From: DAOOVD01 sp035369845
Lineage (GTDB): Bacteria; Bacillota; Desulfotomaculia; Desulfotomaculales; Pelotomaculaceae
DNA length: 10,030 nucleotides
NCBI GenBank assembly: GCA_035369845.1
Contig: DAOOVD010000070.1
Span: 1 to 10,030 of the forward strand
Direction of reading: 5' to 3'
Made by a program: the position numbers and the translations under genes. Position 1 is the first letter of the stretch. Each line of letters starts with the position of its first letter. This document shows positions 7,756-10,030 of the stretch, one piece after another. The notes beneath the pieces were generated by a model. The model did not search any database. It was not told the DNA's origin and saw only the letters and a program-made list of their open reading frames with translations.

Positions 7756-8313
7756 ATGGACTATCTTCAATTGATTAAGAATTCCCTGTTTATTAAAAAT
7801 TCCCTGTCGGTTTATCCGATCCTGGAGCAACACTCCGGGAATGTAGCCATTCTGACCGGGAAAGTTATGTCCTTGTTGAAACTGGCTAACCGCGAGGAGA
7901 TCGTTTTCGCAGCCTACCTGCACGACATAGGCAAAGCCACCTGGCCTATGGAATTATTTTCCAAGTACCCTCTTCAACCTTACGACTGGTCGCTGATAAA
8001 GGCCCACCCGCTGGCTGGCGAAAACCTGCTTCTTGAATTCTGGCCGGATGCGCCGCAAGAAATCAGGTCTATTGTGCGGGGACATCACGAAAGGCCCGGA
8101 GGCACGGGTTACCCGGACGGCCTTGAGGAGCCGTCTCTTGAGATGTTGATAGTAGCGTCCTGTGATGCGTTTGACGCTATTACCAGGAATAAAGAATATC
8201 TTACCGGGGAGGCCCTGCCCAGAGAATTTGCCCTGGATCAGGTGGCGCGGTTTGCGCCGGAACAGGTAGTGAATGCTCTGGAAGAAGTCACCAAAATATT
8301 CAAGCGCTTTTAA
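7756..8313 (+). CDS. Stand-alone HD-GYP domain protein, predicted cyclic-di-GMP phosphodiesterase
   Basis: 185 residues, essentially one HD-GYP domain with no receiver, PAS or membrane segment. Metal-site residues typical of the family are visible: H26, H56-D57 in HDIGK, H84 (HPLAGE), H110-H111 in HHERPGGTGYP (the GYP motif, 118-120) and D137/D140. HD-GYP proteins hydrolyse cyclic-di-GMP to pGpG or GMP, and a few act on related cyclic dinucleotides. All key motifs look intact, so it is probably active. The ATG at 7756 has an AGGGGG ribosome binding site. Position behind a polysaccharide synthase suggests that it lowers cyclic-di-GMP locally to restrain polymer synthesis, or acts as a binding partner (inference). 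The glycosyltransferase has no recognisable PilZ domain, so any link may be indirect. The first codons contain a tandem 18-bp repeat giving IKNSLF-IKNSLS. The next gene is convergent. Confidence 0.9.
   Translation: MDYLQLIKNSLFIKNSLSVYPILEQHSGNVAILTGKVMSLLKLANREEIVFAAYLHDIGKATWPMELFSKYPLQPYDWSLIKAHPLAGENLLLEFWPDAPQEIRSIVRGHHERPGGTGYPDGLEEPSLEMLIVASCDAFDAITRNKEYLTGEALPREFALDQVARFAPEQVVNALEEVTKIFKRF
7774..7809 (+). repeat. Tandem 18-bp direct repeat in the HD-GYP 5' coding region
   Basis: Two adjacent 18-bp units (7774-7791 and 7792-7809) share 15 of 18 bases, including ATTCCCTGT, and encode IKNSLF then IKNSLS. It is probably a local duplication that lengthened the N-terminal helix before the HD domain. 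Confidence 0.7.
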
Positions 8314-8559
8314 TCAGTTCTTATCGGAGAAGACTTTATTGCCGCGCCGAGGACGGGATACCGGTATTTCCGGAGTTTTTTTCAGCAGGTCACATATCTT
8401 GTCAGGCGGTGACATCTCCAGCTTCGAGTTCACCTGTTTTCAACTGCCATTGATATCCCGGCAGGCTATTGTTTTTTAAGCTGATGGATGTTCAAAGTCA
8501 CGGAATCTGCCGGTACGGCATTCTACAGCACCCGGCTATGCGCCGGGTGCCTGCTTGAA
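8314..8559. other. Convergent intergenic region with weak terminator candidates
   Basis: It lies between the 3' ends of the HD-GYP gene (+) and cotJC (-). No convincing gene is seen. Two weak rightward terminator candidates are present: a CCGG-TATTT-CCGG stem (8361-8373) followed by seven T (8376-8382), and CTGCC/GGCAG (8444-8448 with 8460-8464, 11-base loop) followed by six T (8472-8477). Two leftward hairpins lie behind cotJC at 8528-8550 and 8503-8523. Confidence 0.5.
8503..8550 (-). terminator. Double hairpin downstream of cotJC
   Basis: Ten bases past the cotJC stop is a perfect 9-bp stem, GCACCCGGC with GCCGGGTGC (8528-8536 and 8542-8550, 5-base loop). A second imperfect hairpin, GAAT(CT)GCCG with CGGCATTC, lies at 8503-8523. 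Neither is followed by a T run on the minus strand, so this is not a textbook intrinsic terminator. It may stabilise the 3' end or act with Rho. Confidence 0.4.
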
Positions 8560-9132
8560 TCAGAAGAACTTTTTGGAGTCGAGCACCGCCTGAACGTCGT
8601 TCAGGGCTTCCCCGAAGCGCTGGAAGTGGACCACTTCCCTTTCTCTCAAGAACCGCAGGGTGTCTTTAACGCCGGGATCGTTGGTGAGCTGGATCAAGCG
8701 CTCGTAGGTGGCCCTGGCCTTCTGCTCGGCGGCCAGGTCTTCATGCAGGTCGGCGACCGGGTCTCCCTGCGACTGGATGTAGGCGGCCGTCCAGGGCACC
8801 CCGGCGGCGTCGGCCGGGTAGACGGCGCGGTCGTGTTCGGCGAAATAGGCGCCCAGGCCGGCCTCCCTGAGCTGCTGTGCCGGCACGCCCTTGACCAGCT
8901 TGTAGATCATGGTTCCGACAATTTCCCAGTGGGCCAGTTCCTCCGTGCCGATATCGGTTAACAGCCCTTTGGCCTTGTTTGTCGGCATGGTGTACCGCTG
9001 GGTCAGGTACCTCACCGCCGCCGAAAGCTCGCTGTCCGGCCCGCCGTACTGGGCCAGCAGGTACTTCGCCATGCCGATGTCGGTTTTAAAAACCCGGACT
9101 GGGTATTCCAGTTTTTTTTCGTACATCCACAT
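8560..9132 (-). CDS. cotJC: Spore coat protein CotJC, manganese catalase family
   Basis: 190 residues, matching the usual CotJC length (about 189). The four-helix ferritin-like fold carries the dinuclear metal ligands of manganese catalases: E35, E65 with H68 (EELAH), E136 (AAEQKA) and E166 with H169 (EVVHF). It probably disproportionates hydrogen peroxide in the mother cell or on the spore surface, and is assembled into the coat together with CotJA. The ATG at 9132 has an AGAAGGG ribosome binding site 8 bases upstream. A second ATG two codons later is a less likely start. It is the last gene of the cotJ operon, 17 bases after cotJB. A strong hairpin follows the stop codon. All ligands are present, so catalase activity is expected. 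Confidence 0.96.
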   Translation of the reverse strand: MWMYEKKLEYPVRVFKTDIGMAKYLLAQYGGPDSELSAAVRYLTQRYTMPTNKAKGLLTDIGTEELAHWEIVGTMIYKLVKGVPAQQLREAGLGAYFAEHDRAVYPADAAGVPWTAAYIQSQGDPVADLHEDLAAEQKARATYERLIQLTNDPGVKDTLRFLREREVVHFQRFGEALNDVQAVLDSKKFF

Positions 9133-9149
9133 TTTTTGTTCCCTTCTTT

Positions 9150-9407
9150 TTATTGATATTCAATTTCCCAGGGCCACGGGCTTTCTATCCACTGCCATGG
9201 ACATACGGCCGGCGTGAATCCCGCGGCGGTAAGCGGCCCGTAGGTTTCTTCATAGCACTTTCTCGCTGCCAGGAGCCTGTCCCGGACGGCGTAATAGTCT
9301 CTTAAAGCCGCCTGGTCCATCGGATGGGTGTCGAGAAACAGGTTCAAATCGATTGCCGTAAACTCCAGCTCCTGGATTTCCCTAAGCATGGCAATTCTTT
9401 CGCTCAT
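9150..9407 (-). CDS. cotJB: Spore coat protein CotJB
   Basis: 85 residues, similar to Bacillus CotJB (about 87). The family features are visible: the leading helix RIAMLREIQELEFTAIDLNL, the LDTHP motif, a central Tyr-rich helix (RDYYAVRDRL) and the C-terminal WQWIESPWPWE tail rich in Trp. The biochemical function of CotJB is not established. It is encoded with CotJA and CotJC and contributes to the inner coat. I prefer ATG 9407: AAAGAGGTGG (9415-9424) lies 8 bases upstream as a ribosome binding site. The GTG at 9419 would fall inside that site. The 123-base gap to cotJA contains only a 21-codon frame without a ribosome binding site. Confidence 0.93.
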   Translation of the reverse strand: MSERIAMLREIQELEFTAIDLNLFLDTHPMDQAALRDYYAVRDRLLAARKCYEETYGPLTAAGFTPAVCPWQWIESPWPWEIEYQ

Positions 9408-9530
9408 CGCGTTAACCACCTCTTTGATTTAAAATGGAGGCATTTCCTGGCAGGTATTGGCTGCAAAAGGAACGGCGGAAAAAAACGGTAACATAAACAG
9501 CAGGTCGAAATGTTTGAAAGCTATGTTTCG

Positions 9531-9749
9531 TTAATAGGGGTAGGGACTGTACAGTTCGGGGAAGATAGTCCCTTTTTCCAGGGCCTCGGCCGGGCCGAAG
9601 ACCATTCCGTACTTCTGCCACAAAACATAGGCCTGGGCCAGTCTTGAAGGGAGAAACAGCCCCTCTGCCTGAAAGTCCTGCGGGGCGGACTCGGATTTGG
9701 ATTTTCTGACAGGCTGTTCTTTTTTACTTTTTTCTTTTTTGTCCGACAA
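9531..9749 (-). CDS. cotJA: Spore coat-associated protein CotJA
   Basis: 72 residues from TTG 9749. The N-terminal third is Lys/Ser/Glu-rich. The conserved CotJA core follows: LPSRLAQAYVLWQKYG, then EALEKGTIFPELYSPY, ending in YPY. CotJA is needed in Bacillus for assembly of CotJC into the spore coat. I chose the TTG because AAGGGAGGT (9764-9756) lies 6 bases before it, whereas the upstream in-frame ATG (9797) has no ribosome binding site and overlaps the candidate promoter -10 element. The longer ATG form would have 88 residues. It is the first gene of cotJABC. Confidence 0.9.
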   Translation of the reverse strand: MSDKKEKSKKEQPVRKSKSESAPQDFQAEGLFLPSRLAQAYVLWQKYGMVFGPAEALEKGTIFPELYSPYPY

Positions 9750-9755
9750 GAATAT

Positions 9756-9764
9756 ACCTCCCTT
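9756..9764 (-). promoter_or_regulatory. Ribosome binding site that decides the cotJA start
   Basis: AAGGGAGGT on the minus strand is followed by 6 bases and a TTG codon (9749). No comparable site precedes the in-frame ATG at 9797. Confidence 0.7.
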
Positions 9765-9785
9765 GCCAAATACTTCCCGTGTCTT

Positions 9786-9814
9786 TAGATTATGCATTAC
9801 GGCAGGGCGGTGTT
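9786..9814 (-). promoter_or_regulatory. Candidate mother-cell sigma-K/sigma-E promoter of cotJABC
   Basis: On the minus strand AACA (9814-9811) lies 16 bp before CATAATCTA (9794-9786). This fits the sigma-K pattern (mACm, about 16 bp, CATAnnnTA) and also the CATA...T core of the sigma-E -10. The Bacillus cotJ operon is known to be sigma-E dependent. The -35 fits sigma-E poorly. Initiation would fall near 9778, upstream of the cotJA ribosome binding site and downstream of ATG 9797. Confidence 0.45.
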
Positions 9815-9844
9815 ACTGCCTGATCAGGAATTAATTTACACGAC

Positions 9845-10030
9845 GCAAATCGCGAGTATTTGAGATGAGAGGCGGGAAGGCAATCCGGACGCAAGGGTCT
9901 CACGGACGGGTGGAAACAGAGTAAGAAGCCCGGTTGAAACAAGATTTATCGTGAGAAGTCAGCAGAGGCCATAGTACCGGAGTTTTCTAGAGACAAAGGG
10001 AAGGGCCGAACCAAAGGAGGTGCAGGTCAA
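9845..10030 (+). mobile_element. Group II intron piece: end of domain I to domain III, before an intron-encoded protein
   Basis: Bases 9952-10011 carry a block I recognise from bacterial group II introns, domain III in the class C intron of Oceanobacillus iheyensis: AGAAGTCAGCAGA, then CATAGTACC, then GGGAAGG and GAAC. Upstream, TGAGA (9866-9870) pairs with TCTCA (9898-9902) around a GGCGGGAAGG segment, and GGAAACAG follows, as at the 3' end of domain I. Downstream is AAAGGAGGTG (10013-10022) and then the window edge, which is where the reverse transcriptase/maturase frame usually starts in domain IV. The left border is uncertain. No GTGYG 5' splice end or the first part of domain I is recognisable between here and cotJA, so the element may be 5'-truncated. 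The class assignment comes from memory of motifs, not from an alignment. Confidence 0.72.
10013..10022 (+). promoter_or_regulatory. Ribosome binding site for an intron-encoded protein beyond the window
   Basis: AAAGGAGGTG is a near-perfect site with 8 bases left before the window ends. A start codon at or just after 10031 is expected, probably for a group II intron reverse transcriptase/maturase (inference from position). Confidence 0.55.

Noticed and set aside
8488..8961. A 157-codon plus-strand frame across the cotJC region.
   Set aside because: It is antisense to cotJC, whose metal ligands and family length are all intact. It is a shadow frame.
9429..9494. A 21-codon minus-strand frame between cotJA and cotJB.
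   Set aside because: It has no ribosome binding site and no recognisable similarity, and is short enough to occur by chance.
9819..9828. Perfect palindrome CCTGATCAGG upstream of cotJA, with a related CTGATCAG at 6252-6259, considered as a shared operator.
   Set aside because: CTGATCAG also occurs inside the kinase coding sequence (near 1968, 2406 and 5032), so it is not specific to regulatory DNA here.
1..10030. tRNA, rRNA, CRISPR arrays and insertion-sequence transposases.
   Set aside because: None is seen. No spaced identical repeats, cloverleaf pattern or transposase-like translation was found.

Overview
The window looks like chromosomal DNA from an anaerobic, endospore-forming Firmicute, probably of the Pelotomaculum/Desulfotomaculum (Peptococcaceae) type. 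The evidence is a complete cotJABC spore-coat operon, AGGAGG-type ribosome binding sites, fairly high GC in most genes, and a very large multi-domain hybrid kinase of a kind often seen in such genomes. The genus is an inference, not a sequence match.

Layout, left to right. (1) Bases 1-5316 (+) hold the 3' 1771 codons of a giant signalling protein: an AAA/STAND-type ATPase, a long helical repeat region, GAF, histidine kinase, receiver and HPt. The reading frame is open at the left edge. In this family the missing N-terminus is usually a Ser/Thr protein kinase domain. (2) Bases 5303-6004 (-) encode an OmpR/PhoB-type response regulator. Its 3' end overlaps the kinase gene tail to tail by 14 bp. 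(3) Bases 6005-6288 are a divergent control region. It has TTAAC-type half-sites in an exact 11-bp register, a leftward intrinsic terminator, and candidate promoters on both strands. (4) Bases 6289-8313 (+) hold a membrane-bound processive family 2 glycosyltransferase followed by a minimal HD-GYP phosphodiesterase. Together they look like an exopolysaccharide and c-di-GMP pair. The glycosyltransferase gene is visibly more AT-rich than its neighbours. (5) Bases 8314-8559 are a convergent intergenic region with several hairpins. (6) Bases 9749-8560 (-) are cotJA, cotJB and cotJC. A sporulation-type promoter just upstream argues for a TTG start for cotJA. (7) Bases from about 9845 to 10030 (+) are an internal piece of a group II intron (end of domain I through domain III). 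It ends in a strong ribosome binding site for an intron-encoded protein that should start just past the window. No intron 5' end is visible, so the element may be 5'-truncated.

How the genes may work together (inference): the giant kinase, with its own receiver and HPt domain, could pass phosphate to the convergent OmpR-type regulator. That regulator may bind the phased repeats and control its own gene and/or the divergent glycosyltransferase/HD-GYP pair. This would link a complex sensory input to polysaccharide production. The cotJ operon is a separate sporulation module. The best candidates for something undescribed are the 284-bp divergent control region (phased operator plus leftward promoter and terminator) and the intron remnant beside the cotJ promoter.
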